In this document: in pieces, positions 1 through 7,609 of the stretch
Layout: every line of letters starts with the position of its first letter
Numbering within the stretch: position 1 is the stretch's first letter
Assembly (NCBI RefSeq): GCF_007421815.1
Contig: NZ_VLNT01000008.1
Coordinates: 46,954-110,953, forward strand
Length of the DNA: 64,000 nt
Source of the DNA: Aeromicrobium piscarium
Lineage (GTDB): Bacteria; Actinomycetota; Actinomycetes; Propionibacteriales; Nocardioidaceae
Reading direction: 5' to 3'
Made by a program: the position numbers and the translations under genes
The notes under the pieces: model-generated
Seen by the model: only the letters and a program-made list of their open reading frames with translations
What the model was told of the DNA's origin: nothing
The model's database searches: none

Positions 1-1
1 C

Positions 2-60
2 CGCGGCGGTGGATCGTCAACGTCATGACAGCTGGATGACGTTGACGATCCACCGCCGCG
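2..60. repeat. Perfect 25-bp inverted repeat, GCGGT superfamily
   Basis: Bases 2-26 and 36-60 are exact reverse complements separated by 9 bases. The arm contains a unit starting GCGGTGGATCGTCAACG at 6, which agrees at most positions with the GCGGTAGACCATCAACC units at 10648 and 48734. It lies at the window edge, so the flanking gene is not visible. No T-tract follows, so it is not a classical intrinsic terminator. Confidence 0.85.
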
Positions 61-149
61 ACCTCTGAACCGAGCAGTGCGGTCAGTAAACGCCCGCCCT
101 GTCCTCCGCTATGACCCACGCCTCATCGGCTCCCTGGACGGATCTCTAC

Positions 150-285
150 CCAGATACGTGCCGGTGGCCTACGATGAGCGAGTCCGTGCTGCGGAAGACC
201 GGTGAGAATCCGGCGCAGTCGCGCTACTGTGACACCTCCTCGAGGTGGAGCCAGACCCAACGCGCGGACATCCATCCGTTCGATG
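150..285 (+). promoter_or_regulatory. Cobalamin (B12) riboswitch
   Basis: The stretch at 194-233 carries the conserved core of the adenosylcobalamin riboswitch: GGAAGACCGGTGAGAATCC, then CGGCGCAGTCGCGCTACTG and TGAC. It is followed by GAGCCAGACCC near 247, which matches the B12-box region. It ends about 30 bases before the cbtB ribosome binding site GAGGAGG. In this family ligand binding normally shuts off cobalt transport and cobalamin synthesis genes, which fits the downstream cbtB-cbtA-cobT operon. The 5' boundary is approximate. Confidence 0.88.
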
Positions 286-313
286 GGGACGCAGGTATCC
301 CCGAGGAGGTTCC

Positions 314-526
314 ATGAGCCAGTCCGTCGTGCCCGCATCCGCGGCCACCCCCACACCCCTGTCATTGCGCCAGATCGCCCCGTGGGCGCTCTTCAGCCTT
401 CTGCTCGCTGTCGTGGTGCTCTACTTCGTCGGCGCGGAGCAGGGCGCCTTCGCCCTCCTGTCCGGCGACTCCGTGCACGAATGGGTGCACGACGGCCGTC
501 ATCTGCTCGGCTTCCCCTGCCACTGA
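314..526 (+). CDS. cbtB: CbtB, cobalt transporter small subunit
   Basis: This 70-residue protein has one hydrophobic segment at about residues 20-42 and a histidine-rich C-terminus ending HEWVHDGRHLLGFPCH, the typical form of CbtB. CbtB is predicted to work with CbtA as a B12-regulated cobalt importer in the cytoplasmic membrane. The ATG at 314 was chosen over upstream starts because GAGGAGG precedes it at 303-309 and because upstream codons would lie in the riboswitch leader. cbtA begins 10 bases after its stop. The C-terminal His and Cys are probably the metal contact; that is family knowledge and not tested here. Confidence 0.9.
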   Translation: MSQSVVPASAATPTPLSLRQIAPWALFSLLLAVVVLYFVGAEQGAFALLSGDSVHEWVHDGRHLLGFPCH

Positions 527-536
527 GGGGCCGACG

Positions 537-1301
537 ATGACTGACGCACGCACCTTCCTGATCCATGGCCTCATCGCCGGGCTGCTGGCCGGCATCGCGG
601 CCTTCGCCGTCGCCGCCACCCTCGGCGAGCCGCCCATCGACGCCGCCATCGCCGTCGAAGAGGCCCAATCCGAGCAGTCCCACGACCACGCCGGGGACGA
701 AGCGGCCGACGGCCACTCCCATGACGACGAGGAGGGTGGCATCACCCGGGGCCAGCAGGCCGGACCTGGCCTGGCCACCGCGACCATCGCCCTGAGCACC
801 GTGATCGGCGGAGCCGTCGGCATCGGTGCCGCCGTCGCCGCGGGACGCATCGGTCGGATCGGCATCGTCGGCTCGACCACCCTCGTGGCCGCGGTCGGCT
901 TCGTCTCCTTCGCGCTGGTGCCCTGGATCGCCTACCCGCCGAACCCCCCGGCCACCGGCAGCGGCGACACGATCGGCGAGCGCACCGCCATGTACTTCTC
1001 CTTCGTGATCGTCTCGGTCGTGGCCGCGTACGGGGCTGTGGCGCTGGCGCGGACACTCGCCCGTCGCGGCTCGCTGTGGGTGGCAGTGGTGCTTCCCGCC
1101 GTGGGATACATCGCGGTGGTCGCGCTGGCCTTCGCGGTGCTCGGGCCGATCGACGAGGTGCCCGATGAGTTCCCCGCCAACACGCTGTTCTCCTTCCGCA
1201 TGGGGGCACTGGCGACACAGGCCACGCTCTGGGCCGTCCTGACGATCGCGCTCACCGGCCTGATCCAGCGCACCACGAGTCGCAAGGCGGTGGCGGCATG
1301 A
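537..1301 (+). CDS. cbtA: CbtA, cobalt transporter membrane subunit
   Basis: This 254-residue membrane protein starts with a transmembrane helix (residues 7-29). A soluble loop rich in histidine and acid follows (His 49, 51, 60 and 62, with SHDHAGDEAADGHSHDDEE), and then about five more hydrophobic helices. CbtA proteins are riboswitch-controlled cobalt transporters of five to six helices. The His/Asp loop is longer than a bare transporter needs and may capture metal. Its stop overlaps the cobT start by four bases (ATGA), so cbtB, cbtA and cobT are one transcript that links cobalt uptake to cobalamin assembly. Confidence 0.88.
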   Translation: MTDARTFLIHGLIAGLLAGIAAFAVAATLGEPPIDAAIAVEEAQSEQSHDHAGDEAADGHSHDDEEGGITRGQQAGPGLATATIALSTVIGGAVGIGAAVAAGRIGRIGIVGSTTLVAAVGFVSFALVPWIAYPPNPPATGSGDTIGERTAMYFSFVIVSVVAAYGAVALARTLARRGSLWVAVVLPAVGYIAVVALAFAVLGPIDEVPDEFPANTLFSFRMGALATQATLWAVLTIALTGLIQRTTSRKAVAA

Positions 1302-2308
1302 CCGTCGCTCCTCCGTCCCCGGCGGCGCGTGCGGCTGCCCGCGAGCATGTCGACGCCCTCGCCGTGCCGCGGGGCGCGCTCGGCCAGCTGGCGGAGCTCG
1401 GTGTGTGGCTGGCGAGCGTGCAGGACCGCGTGCCGCCAGCGCCTCCGAAGCATGTCCACGCGGTGGTCTTCGCCGGCGACCACGGTGTCGCGGAGCATGC
1501 CGTGTCGGCGTATCCCCGCGAGATCACGCCGATGATGGTGCGCGCCTTCGTCGCCGGCACGGCCGGGGTGGCGGTGCTCGCACGTCAGCACGACGTGCGA
1601 TTGCGGGTCCTCGACATCGCGGTCGATGCCGATCTCTCCGATCTCGGCGTGGACTCCTATAAGGTGCGCCGGAGCAGCCGGCCACTGCATCTGGAGGATG
1701 CGCTCAGCGCCGACGAGCTGGAACAGAGCCTCGCGGCGGGACGGACGGTCGCGGCGGAGGAGATCGCCGCCGGCGCGGAACTGCTCATCAGCGGCGACAT
1801 GGGCATCGGGAACACCACCCCGGCCGCCGCGCTGATCGCGGCGGCGCTCGGCTTGCCCGCCGAGGAGGTGGCCGGGCGCGGCACCGGTGTGGACGATGAG
1901 GGCTTGGCGCACAAGACCGAGGTGATCGACACCGCGTTGCGCCGCGTCGGCCATGTCGACGATCCGCACGCGCTGCTCGCCGCACTCGGGTCGGCCGATA
2001 TCGCGGCGTCCGCCGGCTTCATGGCAGCTGCGGCGGAGTCGGGTGTGCCGGTGGTCGTGGACGGACTCATCGCCGTCGCCGCCGGCCTGCTCGCCGATCG
2101 TCTCAGCCCCGGCGCGAGCGCGTGGTTCGTCGCCGGCCACCGGTCGACCGAGCCCGCGCAGTCGCTCGCGCTGGACAAGCTCGGTCTCGTGCCCGTCCTC
2201 GACCTCGGGCTGCGGCTCGGCGAGGGCAGTGGCGCGGTGGCCGCGGTGCCGCTGCTGCGCTCGGCGGCCCTGCTCATGAACGAGGTCGCCCGCCTCGATG
2301 AGCTGTGA
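1298..2308 (+). CDS. cobT: Nicotinate-nucleotide--dimethylbenzimidazole phosphoribosyltransferase
   Basis: CobT makes alpha-ribazole phosphate from nicotinate mononucleotide and 5,6-dimethylbenzimidazole, the lower ligand of cobalamin. The 336 residues match the family length. Visible motifs are FAGDHGVAEHAVSAYP near residue 55, GDMGIGNTTPAAA near 164, GRGTGVDDEG near 192, and EGSGAVAAVPLLRSA near the end, which holds the catalytic glutamate of the family. It is translationally coupled to cbtA. The gene ends just before a long double hairpin that separates it from the convergent cobU. Confidence 0.95.
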   Translation: MTVAPPSPAARAAAREHVDALAVPRGALGQLAELGVWLASVQDRVPPAPPKHVHAVVFAGDHGVAEHAVSAYPREITPMMVRAFVAGTAGVAVLARQHDVRLRVLDIAVDADLSDLGVDSYKVRRSSRPLHLEDALSADELEQSLAAGRTVAAEEIAAGAELLISGDMGIGNTTPAAALIAAALGLPAEEVAGRGTGVDDEGLAHKTEVIDTALRRVGHVDDPHALLAALGSADIAASAGFMAAAAESGVPVVVDGLIAVAAGLLADRLSPGASAWFVAGHRSTEPAQSLALDKLGLVPVLDLGLRLGEGSGAVAAVPLLRSAALLMNEVARLDEL

Positions 2309-2323
2309 CCCTCCCCGCCCCGA

Positions 2324-2438
2324 CGCAGGATGTGACTCCACGGTCGTCCCCACGACCCTAGCGTCACATCGTCGGTCCGGGCACGACGGAGGATGTGACT
2401 CGGCGGTCGCCATGGCAACCGCGGAGTCACATCCTGCG
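2324..2438. repeat. Nested inverted repeat, GATGTGAC family, between cobT and cobU
   Basis: The outer arms 2324-2338 and 2424-2438 are perfectly complementary over 15 bases (CGCAGGATGTGACTC). Two inner hairpins share the same GATGTGAC/GTCACATC arms: 2329-2336 with 2363-2370, and 2390-2401 with 2424-2435. The second encloses GGTCGCCATGGCAACC at 2405-2420, a 16-mer found again at 22026. The element fills most of the gap between two convergent genes, so it may terminate both transcripts, although no T-run is present. Confidence 0.8.
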
Positions 2439-2449
2439 TCCCCGGCGAG

Positions 2450-2965
2450 TCAGAGGGTCAGGGTGCGGCCGGAGATCACGAGGGTGACGTCATCGCAGAT
2501 CGTGGCGAAGCGCTGGTTGGTCCAGCCGAGCGCATCGCGGAAGACCCGACCGGATCGATGCTCGGGCACCACCCCCAGGCCGACCTCGTTGGTCACCAGC
2601 ACGAGGTCGCCGAGATGACGCTCCGCCGCCGCGACCGCCGCGTCCAGCGCCTCTCCGAAGGGCTGCTGCCAGTCGCGACGCTCCCACAGCTCGAGATCGT
2701 CGAATCTCGCCGTCAGCCAGGTGCCCAGGCAGTCGACGAGCGCGGCGCCGGACACCCCGGCGAGAGCGCGCGGCAGGTCGGTGTCCTCGATTGTGGTCCA
2801 GCTCGCGGGCCGGCGGCTCCGATGCTCGGCGATGCGGTCGGCCCAGTCGCCATCGTCGTAACGCGGTCCGGGAGCGATGTAGGCGACCTCGGGCGCATCG
2901 GCGAGCAGCGATTCGGCGTGCGCCGACTTGCCCGAGCGCACGCCACCGGTCACGAGGGTCCTCAT
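2450..2965 (-). CDS. cobU: Adenosylcobinamide kinase/guanylyltransferase CobU
   Basis: CobU phosphorylates adenosylcobinamide and transfers GMP to it in nucleotide-loop assembly. The 171-residue protein begins with the P-loop GGVRSGKSAHAE (about residues 7-18). It also has DCLGTWLTARF and VTNEVGLGVVPE, both typical of CobU. The ATG at 2965 lies 29 bases from the divergent cobD start, so the two promoters must overlap or face each other. A TACGCT motif eight bases before the ATG may give a nearly leaderless mRNA. It converges on cobT across a nested hairpin. Confidence 0.93.
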   Translation of the reverse strand: MRTLVTGGVRSGKSAHAESLLADAPEVAYIAPGPRYDDGDWADRIAEHRSRRPASWTTIEDTDLPRALAGVSGAALVDCLGTWLTARFDDLELWERRDWQQPFGEALDAAVAAAERHLGDLVLVTNEVGLGVVPEHRSGRVFRDALGWTNQRFATICDDVTLVISGRTLTL

Positions 2966-2994
2966 GGATCGTCAGCGTACTGGCGGTGGCTGCG

Positions 2995-3927
2995 ATGATC
3001 GCGCGGGCGGCCGGCCTGCTCACCGGCTACGCGCTCGACCGGGTGCTCGGCGATCCACGTCGCTGGCACCCGGTGGCGGGCTTCGGGCGCACGGCAGCCG
3101 CTCTCGAACGCCGCCTCTACGCCGACTCCGTGCCCCGGGGCACGGTCCATGTCGCCGTGCTCGTGGGCGGCGCGGCCCTCGTCGGCGCGCTGGGCGAACG
3201 CGGCAACCGATTCCTCAGCACGACGATCGCGACGTGGGCCGTGCTCGGCGGTCGATCGCTCGATCACGAGGCATCGGTCATCGCGAGGCTCCTCGCCGAC
3301 GACGACCTCCCCGGTGCCCGGCAGCGCCTCACGCACCTCGTCGGGCGCGACCCGTCGACTCTCGACGAGGGGGAGGTGGCGCGCGCCGTGGTCGAGTCGG
3401 TCGCCGAGAACACCTCCGATGCTGTCGTCGCACCGTTGTTCTGGGGTGCCGTGGCCGGAGTCCCCGGGCTCCTCGGCTACCGTGCCGCCAACACCCTCGA
3501 CGCCATGGTGGGGCACCGCAACCCCCGGTACGAGCGCTTCGGCAAGCCCGCGGCGCGGCTGGACGACGCCGCCAACCTGCTTCCCGCGCGGCTCGCGGCA
3601 GCGCTCGCGGTGGCCGCCGGACCCGATCGGCGCGGGGCGCGTCGTGCCTGGCGAGACGACGCCGCGGGCCATCCGAGTCCCAACGCGGGGCCGGTCGAGT
3701 CGGCCTTCGCCGGTGCGCTGGGGGTTCGGCTCGGCGGCACCAATGTGTATGGAGAACGGGTCGAGCGCCGCCCGGTCATGGGCGACGGACGCCCGGTCAC
3801 GCCGGCCGACATCGGTCCGGCTCGCCGGCTCGCCGCTCACGTCGGTCTCGGCGCGGCGCTCACCGCCGCCGCGGTCGCCCTGCTGCCACGCTGGCACCGG
3901 CGATCCTCGCCCGTGGGCGGTGCCTAG
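2995..3927 (+). CDS. cobD: Adenosylcobinamide-phosphate synthase CobD/CbiB
   Basis: CobD (CbiB in the anaerobic nomenclature) attaches aminopropanol phosphate to adenosylcobyric acid in the membrane. From ATG 2995 the protein is 310 residues, the family length. It has the N-terminal LLTGYALDRVLGDP, then HPVAGFGR, and the diagnostic ENTSDAVVAPLFWG and GYRAANTLDAMVGH. The reading frame stays open well upstream, but that part is antisense to cobU and looks non-coding. The stop codon TAG lies inside the first unit of the downstream GCGGT repeat (GCGGTGCCTAGGCG), so the repeat supplies the stop. Confidence 0.92.
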   Translation: MIARAAGLLTGYALDRVLGDPRRWHPVAGFGRTAAALERRLYADSVPRGTVHVAVLVGGAALVGALGERGNRFLSTTIATWAVLGGRSLDHEASVIARLLADDDLPGARQRLTHLVGRDPSTLDEGEVARAVVESVAENTSDAVVAPLFWGAVAGVPGLLGYRAANTLDAMVGHRNPRYERFGKPAARLDDAANLLPARLAAALAVAAGPDRRGARRAWRDDAAGHPSPNAGPVESAFAGALGVRLGGTNVYGERVERRPVMGDGRPVTPADIGPARRLAAHVGLGAALTAAAVALLPRWHRRSSPVGGA

Positions 3928-3999
3928 GCGTCCGTTCGCCATCGGCAGTCGGACGCTGACTCACCGCCCTGTCGGTAGGAACGGACGCCTACTCACCGC
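3917..3999. repeat. Inverted repeat, GCGGT...TAGGCGTCC sub-family
   Basis: Unit 3917-3937 (GCGGTGCCTAGGCGTCCG...) is inverted at 3979-3999 (GCGGTGAGTAGGCGTCCG... on the other strand). The innermost 12 bases, AGGCGTCCGTTC, pair perfectly. A third unit, GCGGTGAGTCAGCGTCC, lies inverted at about 3951-3967. The same unit type recurs at 14326 and 43284. The first copy overlaps the last codons of cobD. Confidence 0.82.
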
Positions 4000-4007
4000 T
4001 CGGCGGG

Positions 4008-4160
4008 TCAGTCATCGTCATCGTCGTCGTCGAGTTGGTCCATGACGACGCCGAGGATCACCCCGAAGGCCGGCCCCACGGCGATCCAGAAGGCATCGCC
4101 GGTGATGGCGAAGATCGTCGTACCGATTCCGGCACCGATGGCGATCCCCACTCCGAGCAT
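4008..4160 (-). CDS. Small glycine-rich membrane protein with poly-Asp tail
   Basis: This 50-residue ORF encodes two hydrophobic stretches, GVGIAIGAGIGTTIFAI and FWIAVGPAFGVILGVVM, and then the acidic tail DQLDDDDDDD. The alternating Gly/Ile pattern resembles small two-helix GxGIG proteins of actinobacteria and firmicutes whose function is unknown. The ATG at 4160 is the only good start, and a modest GAGGA lies upstream. It is the last gene on the minus strand before the cobD hairpin. The seven-aspartate end could bind cations, which would suit a cobalt locus, but that is speculation. The hydrophobic pattern and codon use support its being real. Confidence 0.6.
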   Translation of the reverse strand: MLGVGIAIGAGIGTTIFAITGDAFWIAVGPAFGVILGVVMDQLDDDDDDD

Positions 4161-4263
4161 GCCGCGACGATAACAGTCCTCAGCATGGGTCGAAGGCGGA
4201 GACGAGACGCTGACCAGCGGGCCCTGGGAGTCGCCCTGCGCCTCGGAATTCGACGAGGCTCGC

Positions 4264-5394
4264 TCAGACGAGATCGTCGATGACGACGGTCCGCCGGAGG
4301 TCGTTGCTGCGAACCACGGCATCGAGCACACCTTGCACGCGCAGCCCGTCCGCGAAGGACGGAGACGGGTCGCGCTCCTCGGCGATCGCCTGCACGAACT
4401 CAGCCGCCTGGATGGTGAAGGTCGTGTCCCAGCCGAGCACGTGCCCCGGAGGCCACCAGGCGAAGAGATAGGGATGATCGGCCTCCGTGACGAGCGTGCG
4501 CCGCGGCCCCTTCCCCTCGTCGACCCACAGCTCGTTGAGGCGTTCGAGATCGAAGGACAGCGCGCCCCGGGATCCGTAGATCTCCAGCGACTGTCCGTTC
4601 TTGCGACCGAATGCCATCCGGCTGACCTCGATACTCGCCTCGGCGCCATCGCTCAATCCGAGCCACGCCCACGCGACATCGTCGACCGTCACCTCCTCGG
4701 GACCGTCCTCGCCGAGTCTCGATGCGACGAAGGTCCGCAATTGGCCGGTCACGCGCTGCACCTCTTGACCCAGGAGGAATCGCAGGAGATCGACGAGGTG
4801 GGAGCCGAGATCGCCCAGAACCCCTGACCCGGCCTGCTCCTGGCGCAGACGCCAGGTCATCGGGGCCCGCTCGTCGGCGAGCCAGTCCTGCAGATAGGCC
4901 GCGCGAACCTCCCGCACCTCTCCGATGGCCCCCTCGGCGATGAGTTCGCGAGCGAGCGCGAGCGCCGGGACCCGACGGTAGTTGAAGGCGACCATGGAGC
5001 GCACGCCGTCACGCTGCGCCGTGGCAGCGGCGGCGGCGAGGCCGCGTGCCTCATCGAGGGTGTTGGCGAGGGGCTTCTCCAGCAGCACATGCTTGCCGGC
5101 GGCGAGGGCGGCGAGGGCGATCTCCTCGTGGAGATGGCCGGGCGTGCAGATATCGACGATGTCCACGTCATCGCGTTCGAGGACCGCACGCCAGTCGGTG
5201 GCCGACTCCTGCCAGCCGTACTGGCGAGCTGCGGCATCCACCCGCTCGCGATCGCGCCCGACGATCACCCGCTGGGAGACCGCCGGCCCTCCCGGGTAGA
5301 AGGCGCTGATATTGCGCCAGCCATTCGAGTGGGCTTTGCCCATGAAGGAGTAGCCGATGACGGCGATGCCGAGTTCAGGTGATGCGGAGTCCAT
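4264..5394 (-). CDS. Gfo/Idh/MocA family NAD(P)-dependent oxidoreductase
   Basis: The 376-residue protein has an N-terminal Rossmann fold with GIAVIGYSFMGKAHSNGWRN (residues about 9-28). The family's EKPLANTLDEA holds the conserved Lys-Pro that contacts the nicotinamide. The C-terminal half is the alpha/beta substrate domain. Members oxidise sugars, inositols or sugar derivatives; the GYSFMGKAHSNGW type often sits in sugar or inositol loci, but no such partner lies next to it here. The ATG at 5394 has GGGGGA just upstream. It is divergent from the acyl-CoA oxidase-like gene. The substrate cannot be told from sequence. Confidence 0.88.
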   Translation of the reverse strand: MDSASPELGIAVIGYSFMGKAHSNGWRNISAFYPGGPAVSQRVIVGRDRERVDAAARQYGWQESATDWRAVLERDDVDIVDICTPGHLHEEIALAALAAGKHVLLEKPLANTLDEARGLAAAAATAQRDGVRSMVAFNYRRVPALALARELIAEGAIGEVREVRAAYLQDWLADERAPMTWRLRQEQAGSGVLGDLGSHLVDLLRFLLGQEVQRVTGQLRTFVASRLGEDGPEEVTVDDVAWAWLGLSDGAEASIEVSRMAFGRKNGQSLEIYGSRGALSFDLERLNELWVDEGKGPRRTLVTEADHPYLFAWWPPGHVLGWDTTFTIQAAEFVQAIAEERDPSPSFADGLRVQGVLDAVVRSNDLRRTVVIDDLV

Positions 5395-5609
5395 CGAGTC
5401 CCCCGATGCGTGAGAGGTGGTGTCGCGCGAGCTCCAATCCGACGTGGAGGTACGCCAGCAACCCTATCGGCGACTCGTGAGGTTGCTCGGCTACCGCCAG
5501 TCCTGGGGTGAGGTTGACCAGGTACCGCCGCCTGCGGGGTGTGGTCGATGGTGCACCGTCACTGGGTGATCGAGCTGCCGGGCAGTCGCCGCGCCGCTAG
5601 CGTGGGAGC
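5395..5609. promoter_or_regulatory. Divergent promoter region; leaderless -10 for the + gene
   Basis: No gene is seen in these 215 bases. On the + strand TAGCGT at 5598-5603 is followed by GGGAGC and then ATG 5610, the arrangement expected of a leaderless actinobacterial promoter. The same hexamer GGGAGC occupies this position before the amidase at 9226. No convincing operator palindrome was found. Confidence 0.5.
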
Positions 5610-7502
5610 ATGACCTCCCCCCAGGCACTGCGTGAGTCCCTCGACGGCAAATGGCGCCATGTGCGTGAGCAGAGCCGCACCGAGCTCGCCGCGATGGACC
5701 TCGCCTACGACCACTCGCTCTCCCTGCACGAGGCTCGCGAACGGGTGCTCGGTCAGCTGAAGCAGCTCGTCGACACCGGCACCCCCGCCGCCGGCTTCCG
5801 TACCGAGAACGGGGGCACCGGGGACCCCGGCGGAGCAGTCACCGGCATCGAGATGCTCGCGCAGTTCGATCTCTCGCTCATGGTGAAGGCCGGAGTGCAG
5901 TGGGGCCTGTTCGGTGGAGCGATCGAGAACCTCGGCACCGAGCGCCACCACGCGATGATCCCGGGCATCATCGACCTCTCCCTGCTCGGCTGCTTCGCCA
6001 TGACCGAGACCGGCCACGGCAGCGACGTGCAGAGTCTCGAGACCACAGCCACCTACGACCCGTCGACCGACGAGTTCGTGGTCCACTCTCCCACGCCGGG
6101 GTCTCGCAAGGACTACATCGGCGGGGCTGCCGAGCACGCGCGGGTCGCGGCGGTCTTCGCCCGCCTCATCACCCTCGGTGAGGATCATGGCGTGCACTGC
6201 TTCGTGGTGCCGATCCGCGACCAGAACGGCGACGACCTGACCGGCGTCACCACCTCGGACTGCGGCCACAAGGGCGGTCTCGGCGGGGTCGACAACGGCC
6301 GGATCATGTTCGACCAGGTCCGCATCCCGCGAGAGAACCTGCTCGACCGCTACGCCCAGGTCGACGACCAAGGCACGTACTCCTCGCTCATCGAGAGCCA
6401 GGGAGCGCGGTTCTTCACGATGATCGGCACGCTCGTGCGCGGCCGGGTCAGCGTCGGCGGCTCGGCGAGCGCGGCGACCGAGGTCGCGCTCAGCATCGCC
6501 GGTCGCTACGCGCTGCTGCGCCGGCAGTTCTCCGGGCCGTCCGGCGAGGTCGTCCTGATGGACTACCGCGTGCACCAGCGTCGGCTGCTTCCGCTGATCG
6601 CCCGGTCGTACGCCTTCCGCTTCGCGCAGAACCAGCTGGTCGCGCGCATGCACCGTATCCAGACCGAGAGCGATCCCGATCCGATCGCCCAGCGCGAGCT
6701 GGAGAGTCGCGCCGCCGGTCTCAAGGCGATGCAGACCGAGCACGCCACGCGCGCGATCCAGGAAGCTCGGGAGGCCTGCGGCGGAGCGGGCTACCTCGCG
6801 GAGAACCGGCTCACGACGCTCAAGGCTGACACCGACGTCTTCACGACCTTCGAGGGCGACAACCACGTGCTGCTGCAGCTGGTGGCCAAGGAGATGCTCA
6901 CCTCCTATGCCAAGGAGGTCGACGGCCTCGATCCCCTCGGCATGGTGCGCTTCGCCGCCGCTTCGATGGCCGACATCGTCAAGGAGCGCACCGCGGCGGG
7001 CAATCTCATCCAACGGCTCATCGACGCCCGTCCGGGAGCTGACGAGGAGCACGACCTGCTCGACCGGGGCACCCAGCTCAGCCTGTTCGAGGATCGTGAG
7101 CAGCACGTCATCGAGACCGCCGCGCGCCGGCTCCAGAATGCTGACAACGCCGACCCGGCCGAGGCCTTCGAGATGTTCAACAACGCCCAGGACCATGTCC
7201 TGAAGATCGGCCGCGTGCACATCGAACGCGTGGTGCTGGAGGCCTTCACCGCCGGCATCGCCCGCTGCGAGGACGAGGAGATCGCCGACCTGCTCCGCGA
7301 CATGTGCTCGCTCTACGCGCTGAGCGTCATCGAGGACGACAAGGCCTGGTTCATGGAGCACAACCGGCTCAGCGACGATCGCGCCAAGGCCGTGACGGCG
7401 GAGATCAACAATCTGCTCACCAAACTGCGTCCGCACACCGAGCTGCTGATCGAGGGCTTCGGCGTCCCCGAGGACACCCTCGACGCCGCCATGCTCGGCT
7501 GA
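5610..7502 (+). CDS. Acyl-CoA oxidase/dehydrogenase-like flavoprotein
   Basis: At 630 residues it is far longer than ordinary acyl-CoA dehydrogenases (about 380-410) and fits the acyl-CoA oxidase family (ACOX). Visible motifs are CFAMTETGHGSDVQSLETT near residue 130, SRKDYIGGAAEHA, GGVDNGRIMFDQVRIPREN, LLRRQFSG, CGGAGYLAENRL, and TTFEGDNHVLLQLVAKE, which holds the probable catalytic glutamate. It is expected to bind FAD and introduce the alpha-beta double bond of acyl-CoA. Transfer of electrons to oxygen or to ETF cannot be decided. It ends in front of a GCGGT inverted-repeat cluster. Confidence 0.85.
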   Translation: MTSPQALRESLDGKWRHVREQSRTELAAMDLAYDHSLSLHEARERVLGQLKQLVDTGTPAAGFRTENGGTGDPGGAVTGIEMLAQFDLSLMVKAGVQWGLFGGAIENLGTERHHAMIPGIIDLSLLGCFAMTETGHGSDVQSLETTATYDPSTDEFVVHSPTPGSRKDYIGGAAEHARVAAVFARLITLGEDHGVHCFVVPIRDQNGDDLTGVTTSDCGHKGGLGGVDNGRIMFDQVRIPRENLLDRYAQVDDQGTYSSLIESQGARFFTMIGTLVRGRVSVGGSASAATEVALSIAGRYALLRRQFSGPSGEVVLMDYRVHQRRLLPLIARSYAFRFAQNQLVARMHRIQTESDPDPIAQRELESRAAGLKAMQTEHATRAIQEAREACGGAGYLAENRLTTLKADTDVFTTFEGDNHVLLQLVAKEMLTSYAKEVDGLDPLGMVRFAAASMADIVKERTAAGNLIQRLIDARPGADEEHDLLDRGTQLSLFEDREQHVIETAARRLQNADNADPAEAFEMFNNAQDHVLKIGRVHIERVVLEAFTAGIARCEDEEIADLLRDMCSLYALSVIEDDKAWFMEHNRLSDDRAKAVTAEINNLLTKLRPHTELLIEGFGVPEDTLDAAMLG

Positions 7503-7512
7503 TCGCCCGAGG

Positions 7513-7594
7513 GCGGTGACCTACGCACCCCTCAGCCTCGGGAGGGGTGACCTACGCACCTCTCAGCGCGAGTGAGAGGTGCGTAGGTCACCGC
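7513..7594. repeat. Inverted repeat, GCGGTGACCTACGCACC sub-family
   Basis: Three units are present: 7513-7533 forward, 7546-7565 forward, and 7573-7594 inverted. The last two pair perfectly over 20 bases (7546-7565 with 7573-7592) around a 7-base loop. The sub-family recurs at 28081-28193 and 46254-46303. It lies between two convergent genes, the acyl-CoA oxidase-like gene and trhO. Confidence 0.85.
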
Positions 7595-7609
7595 TCCGGA
7601 TCGCGGGGA

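Noticed and set aside
2..60. Phage attachment site or integron repeat
   Set aside because: No integrase, no tRNA and no element boundary are visible, and the arm belongs to the GCGGT repeat superfamily seen elsewhere.
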